This document shows positions 43,909 through 52,371 of a stretch of 64,000 nt of DNA, one piece after another. The first letter of the stretch is position 1, and each line of letters starts with the position of its first letter. The stretch spans positions 303,194-367,193 of the forward strand of contig NZ_JAEUZA010000003.1 in NCBI RefSeq assembly GCF_016798245.1, given 5' to 3'. The notes below the pieces were generated by a model. It made no database searches, was not told the DNA's origin, and saw only the letters and a program-made list of their open reading frames with translations. The position numbers and the translations under genes are program-made. This stretch comes from Alkalicoccobacillus gibsonii (GTDB lineage Bacteria > Bacillota > Bacilli > Bacillales > Bacillaceae_D).

Positions 43909-44556
43909 ATGAAAAATTCAGTCACGTCTACATCTTTAATAATCCTATCATCATTATTCTTGTTCTCCTGCAATTCATCTGATCCTACCAGTGAACAATC
44001 AGAAGAGACTAAACAATCTGAGACTATCGATTCTACTAGTGAAGCCAAGTCTACTGAAGAAGTATCAAGTGAAGAAACAGAGACTGATGATGAAGATAAT
44101 GTTCTCGCTAAAGGAGAATTTGACGATCAACTCGAACTCGCCATAGGAGACACTGGGCGTGTAGATACACTATCTGGTGCATATGGAGTAACAGTGGACC
44201 GCGTCGAATTATTAGAGGATATTGATGGTGAGTTGCCTGAACTAGATCACTTTTTACTCGTTACTTATACAGTTCAGAACATAGGAGATGAGGATCTGGA
44301 TGCTCGGGAAGCCGTTGATTCACTGGAGTCTACTCATAGATTAGAAGGATCTGGTTACTCAGATAATGCACAATACTACGATCAATTTAATGCAATTGAA
44401 GGAATGTTAGCGCCAGATGAGCAAGTGACAGGCGAGGCTTTATACAGCGCTTACGATAGTGAAGAGTATTTCCTTCGTGTGACGGACGGATTAGTAGGGT
44501 CCGGAGCTGCTAAAAATCAGATACGCTTTTCTTTTCAGAAAGGTGATATAGAATGA
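43909..44556 (+). CDS. Acidic lipoprotein, paralogue 2 of 7 (short type)
   Basis: 215 aa, ATG 43909 with GGCGGAG upstream. Lipobox LFSC (Cys 21), a Ser/Glu/Thr-rich linker of about 50 residues, then LAKGEFDDQLELAIGDTGRVDTL, LLVTYTVQNIGDEDLDAREAVDSLE, GEALYSAYDSEEYFLRV and a closing GAAKNQIRFSF. The short type differs from the long by the A-K/E-G-x-[FY]-x-DQL opening and by lacking the VERNDD or IDKDELN segment. Confidence 0.82.
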   Translation: MKNSVTSTSLIILSSLFLFSCNSSDPTSEQSEETKQSETIDSTSEAKSTEEVSSEETETDDEDNVLAKGEFDDQLELAIGDTGRVDTLSGAYGVTVDRVELLEDIDGELPELDHFLLVTYTVQNIGDEDLDAREAVDSLESTHRLEGSGYSDNAQYYDQFNAIEGMLAPDEQVTGEALYSAYDSEEYFLRVTDGLVGSGAAKNQIRFSFQKGDIE

Positions 44557-44632
44557 TTTCAATTTAAGATTTTGAAAGGATAAAAAAGAATGCAGTCTAT
44601 TCTTGTTAATCATAATTAATTAGGAGGAAACA

Positions 44633-45355
44633 ATGAAAACTTATGTTAAATCGTTTTTCTTTAGTTCATTGTTAGTAATCTTATTGTTTGGATGCAGTAG
44701 CAGTGAGGAGGGTAATAGTACAGATTCAATGGAAACTCAGGCATCAGAAAATGATGAACAAATAGCTGATGATGAATTAGAAGAAGATGAACCAAACACT
44801 GATTCAAGCTCAGAAGGGTCTGGATTGATTGATAAAGATGAATTAAATGAAGGGGAAGATTCTAATGAAGATAATAGCAATAAAGATCAGCCTAATCTAG
44901 GAGATGGTGAGACGGAAGACCAAGTAGACTTGTCTATTGGTGATACAGCAATAGTGGAAACTACTATTAGTAAATATGAGGTCACTTTAGATGCTGTTGA
45001 ATTCATGGATGAATTAGAGGGAGAAGCAGTTCAATCACAATTCGACACATTCGTTTTAGCAGATGTAACGATAAAAAATCTTAGTGAAGAGAGTATTGAT
45101 ATCTCAGACTCAATGGGAATCTTCGAGATTACAACAAGTATTGAGAGTAGTGGTTATCCGGATGTGGCTGCTCATTTTAGCGGTGTTGATAAATTCAGTG
45201 GAGAACTCAATCCAAATGAGAAAGCATCAGGTCAGATGTTGTTTGAAGAAATTAATGGCGAGCATCACTACTTTAGAGTTACACCAGGATTGACCGCCTC
45301 TAATGCAGTGAAGAATGAAGCGACTTGGGTGTTTGTAGAGGAAGATGGTAAATAA
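44633..45355 (+). CDS. Acidic lipoprotein, paralogue 3 of 7 (long type)
   Basis: 240 aa. Lipobox LLFGC (Cys 21), then an extremely acidic linker containing SGLIDKDELNEGEDSNED and PNLGDGETEDQ, then VDLSIGDTAIVETTISKYEVTLDAVEF, FVLADVTIKNLSEESIDISDS and an end AVKNEATWVFVEED, where the usual KNQ is KNE. Taken with paralogues 4 and 6 it defines the long subfamily. AGGAGG precedes the ATG. Confidence 0.82.
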   Translation: MKTYVKSFFFSSLLVILLFGCSSSEEGNSTDSMETQASENDEQIADDELEEDEPNTDSSSEGSGLIDKDELNEGEDSNEDNSNKDQPNLGDGETEDQVDLSIGDTAIVETTISKYEVTLDAVEFMDELEGEAVQSQFDTFVLADVTIKNLSEESIDISDSMGIFEITTSIESSGYPDVAAHFSGVDKFSGELNPNEKASGQMLFEEINGEHHYFRVTPGLTASNAVKNEATWVFVEEDGK

Positions 45356-45394
45356 GTACTAATTGAAACATAGTACAAGGAAGAGGTGACCAAA

Positions 45395-46042
45395 GTGAAT
45401 CTAAAGATTTTATCTATTGCAATTGTCGCCTCAGCCATGCTAGTTGCTTGTAGTAATGACGAGGAAGTCAATAGTGAAAGTCCGGACAAATTAAGTGCAA
45501 CAGATAAATCTGAGCAAGATGATCATCCAAACTCATCTGGTCTTGTTGAGAGAAATGATGATATGACAGAAGCGAATGATTCTCCCAATCTAGGTAATGG
45601 AGAAACGGAAGATCAGCTTGACCTAAAGATTGGTGATACTGGGATCATTGAAACAACGATTGCTACCTTTGCTGTGACGATTTATGAGGCACGTATTGAA
45701 AAAAGTATAGAAGATGAGGAACCAGATCGAGAAAATTTTGTGCTTGTAGATGTTTCGTTAGAGAACCTGTCAGATTCAGAGATTGATATAAGGGATAGTT
45801 TAGATGTCCTAGAGTTAACAGGAGACTTAGAAGGAAGTGGAGGGCCAGATTTTTCTCATCTTTCTGATGTGATCGAAACGATGGAGGGTACTCTTGATCA
45901 TAGTGAAATAATAGAGGGCAATTTACTTTTTGAGGCTGATGAGTTTGAGACCTATTACATACGAGTGAGAGAAGGCTTGGTGGCCGCTTCAGCGTCCAAG
46001 AACCAGACGATCTGGACATTTACGAAGGAAGAAGCTGAATAA
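45395..46042 (+). CDS. Acidic lipoprotein, paralogue 4 of 7 (long type)
   Basis: 215 aa from GTG 45395, chosen because GAGGTGA lies about 7 nt before it; an in-frame GTG lies 9 bases upstream. Lipobox LVAC (Cys 19), linker with SSGLVERNDDMTEAND and PNLGNGETEDQ almost as in paralogue 1, then LDLKIGDTGIIETTIATFAVTI, FVLVDVSLENLSDSEIDIRDS and the end SASKNQTIWTFTKEE. The linker is shorter than in the other long-type members. Confidence 0.82.
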   Translation: MNLKILSIAIVASAMLVACSNDEEVNSESPDKLSATDKSEQDDHPNSSGLVERNDDMTEANDSPNLGNGETEDQLDLKIGDTGIIETTIATFAVTIYEARIEKSIEDEEPDRENFVLVDVSLENLSDSEIDIRDSLDVLELTGDLEGSGGPDFSHLSDVIETMEGTLDHSEIIEGNLLFEADEFETYYIRVREGLVAASASKNQTIWTFTKEEAE

Positions 46043-46060
46043 CGTAAAGGGGCGATATGG

Positions 46061-46690
46061 ATGCAGAAGAGTAAATGGGTCGTGCCATTTATACTACTGG
46101 CAAGTTTGGTGGCAGCTTGTAGCGACGACAATTCAGATGAGCAATCAGAGTCGCAAACAACAGAACAAACTGAAGGAGCAGGTGAATCCTCAGAACAAGC
46201 TAATGAAGAAGCAAGTGAGAATACCAATGTGCTAGAGGAAGGGCAATATGAAGATCAATTGGATTTGTCAGTTGGAGATACTGGGACGGTAGAAACACTT
46301 CTTGGCACTTCAGAGTTTAAAGTAAACGGAGTAAAACGGCTGGATGAAGTAGATGGAGAGTTATCTGATTTAGATTATTTTTTATTAGTAAGCTTGACCG
46401 TTAAAAACATTGGAGAAGACGACATTGATGCAAGAGAGACAGTAGGTATATTGGAAGCGACTGATTTCTTAGAGGGAACAGGCTTTTCTGACGAAGCTCC
46501 CTACTCTGAAAGTATTGAAGCGATTGAGGGGACGCTGGCACCAGAAGAGGAGATTACGGGTGATATCCTTTTTGTAGCTCACGAGGCAGATGAATATTTT
46601 ATTAGAGTAAGAGAAGGACTTATTGGTTCAGGGGCTGCTAAAAATCAAATCCTTTATACGTTCCAAGCCAGTGAAATAGAAGGGCCATAA
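46061..46690 (+). CDS. Acidic lipoprotein, paralogue 5 of 7 (short type)
   Basis: 209 aa. Lipobox LVAAC (Cys 20), a Gln/Glu/Ser-rich linker, then LEEGQYEDQLDLSVGDTGTVETLLG, FLLVSLTVKNIGEDDIDARET, GDILFVAHEADEYFIRV and GAAKNQILYTF. The ATG at 46061 overlaps a second ATG in another frame 5 bases upstream; AAAGGGGCG is the ribosome site. Closest in pattern to paralogue 2. Confidence 0.82.
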   Translation: MQKSKWVVPFILLASLVAACSDDNSDEQSESQTTEQTEGAGESSEQANEEASENTNVLEEGQYEDQLDLSVGDTGTVETLLGTSEFKVNGVKRLDEVDGELSDLDYFLLVSLTVKNIGEDDIDARETVGILEATDFLEGTGFSDEAPYSESIEAIEGTLAPEEEITGDILFVAHEADEYFIRVREGLIGSGAAKNQILYTFQASEIEGP

Positions 46691-46704
46691 AAGGAGTGTA
46701 AGAA

Positions 46705-47415
46705 ATGAAGAAGATAATCACTTTTTCAACGATGGTATTAATAACAAGTACAGTTCTGGTGGCATGTGGGGAAGGAGCAGATAAAGCCTCAGAGGTGGAT
46801 GGAAATCATGGTACTGACCAAGAAGAACAAGTAGGTGAAGAAGGAACAGTTGATCACAGCGAACCTGTAAGCAATGAAATTGACGATGATGCTAACTCCT
46901 CAGGTTTAATTGATAAAGATGAACTCAATGAAGAGTCAAATGAAGAAGGTTCAACTAATCAGGATGACGGTAATACGGAAGATCAATTAGATTTAGAGAT
47001 TGGTGATCAAGCAACAATAGAAACAACCATTAGTTCATTCGAATTCACTTTAGACTCTGTTGAGATCAAAGATGAATTAAATGCTGTCGTACCTGACTTA
47101 GATGTTTTTATTGTAGTTGATTTCACATTGACCAATATTTATGATGAGCCAATCATGATTGAAGATGCGACTGGTATTTTTGAAGTTACCACTGATTTAG
47201 ACGGTGGGGGATACGGCGATGTATCTGAACAATATGATGTTGATGTTAAAACGGTTACTGGAGAACTGCAACCAGGAGAGACGATATCAGGTCAGTTAGT
47301 AATGGAAGATCAAACGAACGCTGAGCACTATATAAGAGTAAATTCCGGCTTGGTTGCATCCTCATCAGTTAAGAACCAAGCAATTTGGACCTTTACAGAA
47401 GAAGATTCAGAATAA
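46705..47415 (+). CDS. Acidic lipoprotein, paralogue 6 of 7 (long type)
   Basis: 236 aa. Lipobox VLVAC (Cys 21), linker with SSGLIDKDELNEESNEE and DGNTEDQ, then LDLEIGDQATIETTISSFEFTLDSVEI, FIVVDFTLTNIYDEPIMIEDATGIFEVTT, GGGYGDVSEQYDV, QLVMED and SSVKNQAIWTFTEEDSE. The GGGYG and EEDSE parts match paralogue 1 closely, so 1 and 6 may be the nearest pair. AAGGAG precedes the ATG; 14 bases separate it from paralogue 5. Confidence 0.82.
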   Translation: MKKIITFSTMVLITSTVLVACGEGADKASEVDGNHGTDQEEQVGEEGTVDHSEPVSNEIDDDANSSGLIDKDELNEESNEEGSTNQDDGNTEDQLDLEIGDQATIETTISSFEFTLDSVEIKDELNAVVPDLDVFIVVDFTLTNIYDEPIMIEDATGIFEVTTDLDGGGYGDVSEQYDVDVKTVTGELQPGETISGQLVMEDQTNAEHYIRVNSGLVASSSVKNQAIWTFTEEDSE

Positions 47416-47446
47416 ATGTGTTGATCACAAAAGGAGGTCCATTTAA

Positions 47447-48064
47447 ATGAAGAAACTTGTCAAAGTAGCTGCGTTATTTGCTGCAACATCCGTAGTACTT
47501 ATTGCTTGTTCAGATGAAGAGTCACAACCCTCACATGAAGAAACTGGTACCGAGCAAGCCTCGACGGATGACTCCAATTTAGATGAAGAGACAGACTCAG
47601 AGGAAAGTGCATTGGCAGAAGGAAGGTATGAGGATCAATTGGATCTTCGTATTGGAGAGACGGGTACGGTTGAAACAACGATTGGCGTCTATTCTGTCAC
47701 GGTGAATAAGGTGGAAATTGTACAAGAATTAGATGGTGAGATGTCAGAGCTTGATTACTTTGTTTTAGTGGATTATACCTTGAAAAATGAAGGAGACGAA
47801 GAACTAGATGCTGCTAACTCTATAAGTAACTTGGAACTCACTGATGACTTAGAGGCATCAGGCTTCTCAGATTCGGCAGAGTACTATGAGGAAGTATCTC
47901 CTGTAGAGGGCACTTTGGCACCGGGAGAAGAAACAACGGGTCAAGGCTTACATGATGCCTACGAAAATGATGAGTACTATTTGAGGGTCGCTGGAGGATT
48001 GGTTGCATCAGGTGCTGCCAAAAATGACATTCGCTTTACGTTCGAACAAAGTGAAATGGAATAA
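47447..48064 (+). CDS. Acidic lipoprotein, paralogue 7 of 7 (short type)
   Basis: 205 aa. Lipobox VLIAC (Cys 21), a 45-residue acidic linker, then LAEGRYEDQLDLRIGETGTVETTIGVYSVTVNKVEI, FVLVDYTLKNEGDEELDAANS, GQGLHDAYENDEYYLRV and GAAKNDIRFTF, where KNQ is KND. AAAGGAGGT precedes the ATG. A near-perfect GACACGTCATAGC / GCTATGACGTGTC hairpin follows (about 48078-48132) without a U-run; it may lower read-through into the peptidase and regulator genes. Confidence 0.82.
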   Translation: MKKLVKVAALFAATSVVLIACSDEESQPSHEETGTEQASTDDSNLDEETDSEESALAEGRYEDQLDLRIGETGTVETTIGVYSVTVNKVEIVQELDGEMSELDYFVLVDYTLKNEGDEELDAANSISNLELTDDLEASGFSDSAEYYEEVSPVEGTLAPGEETTGQGLHDAYENDEYYLRVAGGLVASGAAKNDIRFTFEQSEME

Positions 48065-48257
48065 GTCTATGTTTCTTTGACACGTCATAGCTGAGCAAAT
48101 AAGGCATCTTGTGGGTTGGGCTATGACGTGTCATTTGGCATGAAAACTTCCTCATTCAATAGGATTAGGTTTTTGGAAAGAGGGAATGAGAAATACAGGA
48201 AATCCTATGAAGATTTTTGAAAATGAAGGATGTTTATTGGAAGGAGGGAAGAGACGT

Positions 48258-48779
48258 TTGTTGCAATTTCAGGATTATGTCTTACTCGTATTAATGCTTG
48301 TTGCTCTTTATACAGATATCCGTTATAACAAGCTGCCTAACTGGCTAACCGTTAGTGGTGTGGCTTTTGGTTTGGTGTATCACTTAATTGCAGGTGGAAT
48401 CGATGGATTACTTTTTTCTGGCATCGGCTTTTTAGTAGCTACTGGTATTTTTCTTCTATTATATGTATTCCGTGTGCTGAGTGCTGGAGATGTAAAGTTA
48501 TTTGCAGCGTTTGGTGCAATTGCCGGTACAGAGGTTGTGCTTCATCTCATGATGTACTCGATTGTGTTTGGCGGCGTCATTGGGATCGTTATTCTGCTAT
48601 TTACGAGAACGTTCCTGAGTCGTGTGACCGGGGGGCTTTTTGCCATCATTGGTTCAATCACTTCAAAAGATTTATCTCATTTAGAAGAGTATAAGGTCAA
48701 CCGAAGTACACGAATACCTTTTATGTACGCGGTGGCACCTGCTGTATTTACGACTTATTATTTTTTAGTATTTGCTTAA
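48258..48779 (+). CDS. tadV: Prepilin peptidase (TadV/CpaA type, A24 family)
   Basis: Aspartic membrane peptidase that processes Flp and the TadE-like prepilins, 173 aa, about five to six helices. The two catalytic Asp motifs are YTDIRYNKLPNWL and SAGDVKLFAAFG. TTG 48258 with AAGGAGG 9 nt upstream is preferred to the longer in-frame start at 48186, whose extra 24 residues (ENEGCLLEGGKRR) do not look like peptidase sequence and have no comparable ribosome site. Confidence 0.9.
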   Translation: MLQFQDYVLLVLMLVALYTDIRYNKLPNWLTVSGVAFGLVYHLIAGGIDGLLFSGIGFLVATGIFLLLYVFRVLSAGDVKLFAAFGAIAGTEVVLHLMMYSIVFGGVIGIVILLFTRTFLSRVTGGLFAIIGSITSKDLSHLEEYKVNRSTRIPFMYAVAPAVFTTYYFLVFA

Positions 48780-48810
48780 ATTTATGGCTATGGAAAGAGG
48801 AGGAGAACAA

Positions 48811-50481
48811 ATGGGTGATTCCATTTATGGATTACAGTATGAGTTTCAGCAAAAGAATGGGCGTCATATGATTTTTGGGGAGAAAGGGGAGCGTCGTCTA
48901 CAAGGGGATGATTTGGTTCCGCTTCAGCTTAAGATGATGCAGTCTAATCAAATTCCGAATCTGCTACCACTCTCTGTGGAGGAGGTTGATTTTAATGTGC
49001 GTCTTTATTTTGACGTAACAGCAAAGCAACCCCTTTCTGAGTATCTTCAACAAAAGTCACTATCGTCACATGAATTTTATCACCTGTTTTTATCCATTAT
49101 TAATACACTTGAACAAAGTAAGCTGTACATGCTGAATGAGCATCAATATGTATTGCAGGAGGACTATATTTACATAGGGAAAAACCTCCAACACTTATAT
49201 ATCACGTATTTACCCGTGCAGGGTCTCGACAAAGAGGAGACTGCAGCTGATGAGCTGAAATCATTGCTCCTTCGTATCGGTAAAAAAGTAAATGGACTTC
49301 AGGGAACAGAGTTTAATCATTTGTCTTCCTACACAGAGGATGTCTCTTTTAGTTTCGCCGGGTTAAAGGATTTATTATTACGTCAGCAGCAGCTTCGTCC
49401 GCAGGCGGGGTTTTCGCAAGGGTACAATCAACAGCAGGATCAAGGGTACGGACAGTCGCAACAGATGCAAGGTCAACAGCAACAGCCGTCTTCGCACCAA
49501 CAGCAATCTGGGCAAGCACCGTATGCGAATACCAAGCAAAATCCTTCAACTTCTTCTTCTGAACAAAAGGCAAAGAAGACAAAAAAAGAGAAACCAGCGA
49601 AATCAGCTACAGGTAAAAAAGAGCCAGTTATAACAGGTAGAAATAGGCTTTATACAGCTGTCTTTGGTCTACTTGCCATTGTCATTGTATGGCAATTGCT
49701 TGGATTGAACTACGGAGGAATTGCGTTTCTATCAAGTATCGGATTATCCGTTGTTATTGTAGGTGTAGTGCTCTATCTTTGCTTTTTCTATAAAAAAGCC
49801 ACAGGTGAAAAAGACGAGCAACCGAAAAAAGAAGTGGCAGCTGGACGTGAGCAGCAACAATATCAACAACAGCCTGCAAGCACTGGATATGCAAGCTATA
49901 ATCAGTCACCAAGCTACAATCAAACAGCAACTCCAGCTTTTCAATCGAGTCCCGTAACGCCTCAGCCACAAGCAGTGAATACATCAGCACCAGCACCTGA
50001 ACCAACAATAGCAGCTGCGGCGCCTCACGCACAGGAAGCACAGCAACCTGCTGCAACCGCTGTTGCGGAGCCTGTACCAAGTGTTACGGCCGAGCCTTCT
50101 TATGGAGTCGATACGAGTTTGTTATCAGACGACACGGTTCTTTTAGAAGAAGAAGAGGAAGAGGTTTTGGAAGAAGTCAAAACGTGGCCAACATTAACAA
50201 TTCAGCGTGAACAAGGTCCTGAAGAAATCACGATTTCAGAAAGTAACTTTGTCATTGGACGGAATCCAGAGACCGCTCAATACGTAGAAGAGAGCACAGG
50301 CGTTTCTCGTATGCACGTTGAATTCGTTCGCATTGAAAACAGCTACAGCGTAAAAGACTTAGGATCGAAAAACGGGACGAAGGTAAATGATCAGCCATTG
50401 GTTCCTTATAAACTTCACTCACTTGAGGTGGGTGACACCATTCAAATTGGAAAAGCGACGTATGAATTTAAGTGGGAGTAA
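48811..50481 (+). CDS. DUF6382 and FHA domain protein
   Basis: 556 aa. The N-terminal domain (about 1-195, YGLQYEFQQKNGRHMIFGE ... FSFAGLKDLLLRQQQ) fits DUF6382. A Gln-rich, then Lys-rich linker leads to two membrane helices (about 280-328), a second Gln/Pro/Ala-rich linker and a C-terminal FHA domain (about 470-556) with IGRNPETAQ, GVSRMHVEF and DLGSKNGTKVNDQPL, which binds phosphothreonine. The two adjacent genes encode a phosphatase and a kinase, so it is the likely phospho-reader of the pilus system. ATG 48811 is chosen for GAGGAGGAG upstream. Confidence 0.88.
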   Translation: MGDSIYGLQYEFQQKNGRHMIFGEKGERRLQGDDLVPLQLKMMQSNQIPNLLPLSVEEVDFNVRLYFDVTAKQPLSEYLQQKSLSSHEFYHLFLSIINTLEQSKLYMLNEHQYVLQEDYIYIGKNLQHLYITYLPVQGLDKEETAADELKSLLLRIGKKVNGLQGTEFNHLSSYTEDVSFSFAGLKDLLLRQQQLRPQAGFSQGYNQQQDQGYGQSQQMQGQQQQPSSHQQQSGQAPYANTKQNPSTSSSEQKAKKTKKEKPAKSATGKKEPVITGRNRLYTAVFGLLAIVIVWQLLGLNYGGIAFLSSIGLSVVIVGVVLYLCFFYKKATGEKDEQPKKEVAAGREQQQYQQQPASTGYASYNQSPSYNQTATPAFQSSPVTPQPQAVNTSAPAPEPTIAAAAPHAQEAQQPAATAVAEPVPSVTAEPSYGVDTSLLSDDTVLLEEEEEEVLEEVKTWPTLTIQREQGPEEITISESNFVIGRNPETAQYVEESTGVSRMHVEFVRIENSYSVKDLGSKNGTKVNDQPLVPYKLHSLEVGDTIQIGKATYEFKWE

Positions 50482-50487
50482 TCATCT

Positions 50488-51423
50488 ATGGACGCACAAC
50501 CCAATTGGCAGATAGGTCTGTCAACGGACATAGGTCCGGTTAAAGCAGAGAATGAGGACGTTTTTGTATGGCGACTTTATGAAGATGACCACATGCGGCA
50601 AGTGTTGATGGTTGCTGTGGCAGACGGAATGGGTGGCTCAAAGAACGGGGCAGCTGCAAGTCAGTATGCAAAGACGAGTCTTGAAGAATGGTGGGATAAA
50701 CGAATCAAGCGATTCATACGGCACGATCAGCCACTTCACTCGATCATGAGTGAAGTGGGGCCATTGCTTGAGTCCATTGATGCCAAGCTATTTGAACGGA
50801 ATACAAAAAGTGGTACCACACTGTCTGTGTTATTCATGTATGGCGGTCAGTATGCCGTAGCTCATGTGGGAGACAGTAGAATCTACCAGGTGACAGGTAG
50901 TCAATCAGGTCTACAAAACTATTTCAGACAAAATCAATCGCTCGACCTTAGTCAGCAGCACACCGAGTCGCTTGAAACGGAATCGGATTTGATTCAACTC
51001 ACAGAGGATCACTCTTGGGTGGAGCAACAAATTAAGCGTGGTCAGCTAACCAGAGAACAGGCGAGAACCCATCATAAGCGAAACGTCCTAACACAGTGTC
51101 TAGGCATTGAAAAGGGAGTCAAACTAAATGAACAGCTTGGTGTGTATCAGGCTAGTGATTTATTTCTCCTTTGTAGCGACGGTTTTTACTCTTTATTTAC
51201 AGAAGAAGAAATCCTTCAGACGCTACGAGGATTAGAGAATGAATACACAGATTTACAAGCGATGTCCGATTACTTAGTGAAGCTAGCGAACTATTCTGGC
51301 GCCTATGACAATATAACAGTGCTGCTCGTCCGCCACATCCATGTCGATTCCGGGCCTCGGGTAGAAGGTCGATCATTGGCTTCCTGGCTACCTCCATTTT
51401 TAAAAAGAAAGAAAGCTAGGTGA
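50488..51423 (+). CDS. PP2C-family Ser/Thr protein phosphatase
   Basis: 311 aa, cytoplasmic, metal-dependent. Motifs: TDIGPVKAENEDVF, VADGMGGSKNG (metal-binding Asp), SGTTLSVLF, VAHVGDSRIYQV, LTEDHSWVEQQIKRGQLT, LLCSDGFYSL and YDNITVLLVR. All metal ligands appear present, so it is probably active. It starts 6 bases after the FHA gene and ends 4 bases before the kinase gene, the usual kinase-phosphatase pairing of bacterial PASTA or type VI systems. Confidence 0.93.
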   Translation: MDAQPNWQIGLSTDIGPVKAENEDVFVWRLYEDDHMRQVLMVAVADGMGGSKNGAAASQYAKTSLEEWWDKRIKRFIRHDQPLHSIMSEVGPLLESIDAKLFERNTKSGTTLSVLFMYGGQYAVAHVGDSRIYQVTGSQSGLQNYFRQNQSLDLSQQHTESLETESDLIQLTEDHSWVEQQIKRGQLTREQARTHHKRNVLTQCLGIEKGVKLNEQLGVYQASDLFLLCSDGFYSLFTEEEILQTLRGLENEYTDLQAMSDYLVKLANYSGAYDNITVLLVRHIHVDSGPRVEGRSLASWLPPFLKRKKAR

Positions 51424-51427
51424 GCAG

Positions 51428-52345
51428 ATGGCTGAACATGATATTCACTTATCTGCGGGAGAGGTTTTACGAGGTCAGTACAAAATTATCCGTCATATTG
51501 GTTCTGGTGGCATGGCAGTCGTGTATCTAGCTTGTGAGCTTCATGATGAATCCAAGCTCTGGGCTGTGAAGATCGCGGATACTGAAAAGAAAATGGCTCG
51601 AAGACTTTCAGCTGAAGGAAAGGTGTTAAGCAGGCTCCATCACAAAAACTTACCTCAGATTGCGGATTTCTTTTATTCCGACGATCGACGCTATGTGTAT
51701 TTGGTCCAGGAGTATATTAAAGGAAAGTCATTGCTTCAGTTATTCGAAGAGCAAGACCAGCCATTCTCAGAGCAATTTGTGATCGATCTTGGTATTGAAA
51801 TCACCGACATTCTAACGTACTTGCATTTTCAAAAGCCTTCCATTATCTATCGTGACATTAAGCCTGGAAACCTCATGCTTACTGATGAGGGTCGTTTAAT
51901 GTTAATTGATTTTGGGATTGCTAGAGCGTTTGATGAAGAGAAGCTTAAGGATACGCTTCAGATTGGGACCGTTGGTTTCGCGGCACCAGAACAATTTGAG
52001 AAGCGACAATCGGATACAAGGACAGACCTCTTTTCCCTTGGCGCGCTTCTCTACTTTCTTTTGTCTGGTGGTAAGTATGTCTATATTGCACAGAAACCAC
52101 TTAAGACCTTTCGCAAAGGGATCAGCAAAACGCTTCATTCCATTGTCCATCAGCTTGTTGAGCATGAGCCTGATAAGAGAATCCAATCAGCTGGTGAAAC
52201 AAAGGCAAGCTTGGAAAAAGCGAAAGAAGACCTATTAAAAAAACAAAAGCGGCAGATGAGTAAAGGAAAGTTAATCGCAGCATACGTCGGTTCTTCCTTG
52301 TTACTCCTTGCCGTCATTGTCTATATCATCATCGATCAATACTAA
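51428..52345 (+). CDS. Membrane-anchored Ser/Thr protein kinase
   Basis: 305 aa. Hanks-type kinase domain (about 18-275): P-loop GSGGMAVVYLA, Lys in WAVKIAD, catalytic YRDIKPGNLML, IDFGIAR (DFG) and AAPEQF at the APE site. One C-terminal helix (about 283-303) ends with IIDQY; there is no PASTA or other outer sensor domain, so it must sense through a partner such as the EssB-like protein that follows. AGGTGAGCAG precedes the ATG. Confidence 0.93.
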   Translation: MAEHDIHLSAGEVLRGQYKIIRHIGSGGMAVVYLACELHDESKLWAVKIADTEKKMARRLSAEGKVLSRLHHKNLPQIADFFYSDDRRYVYLVQEYIKGKSLLQLFEEQDQPFSEQFVIDLGIEITDILTYLHFQKPSIIYRDIKPGNLMLTDEGRLMLIDFGIARAFDEEKLKDTLQIGTVGFAAPEQFEKRQSDTRTDLFSLGALLYFLLSGGKYVYIAQKPLKTFRKGISKTLHSIVHQLVEHEPDKRIQSAGETKASLEKAKEDLLKKQKRQMSKGKLIAAYVGSSLLLLAVIVYIIIDQY

Positions 52346-52371
52346 GAAACAGTATGTCAGGAGGGATTAAT

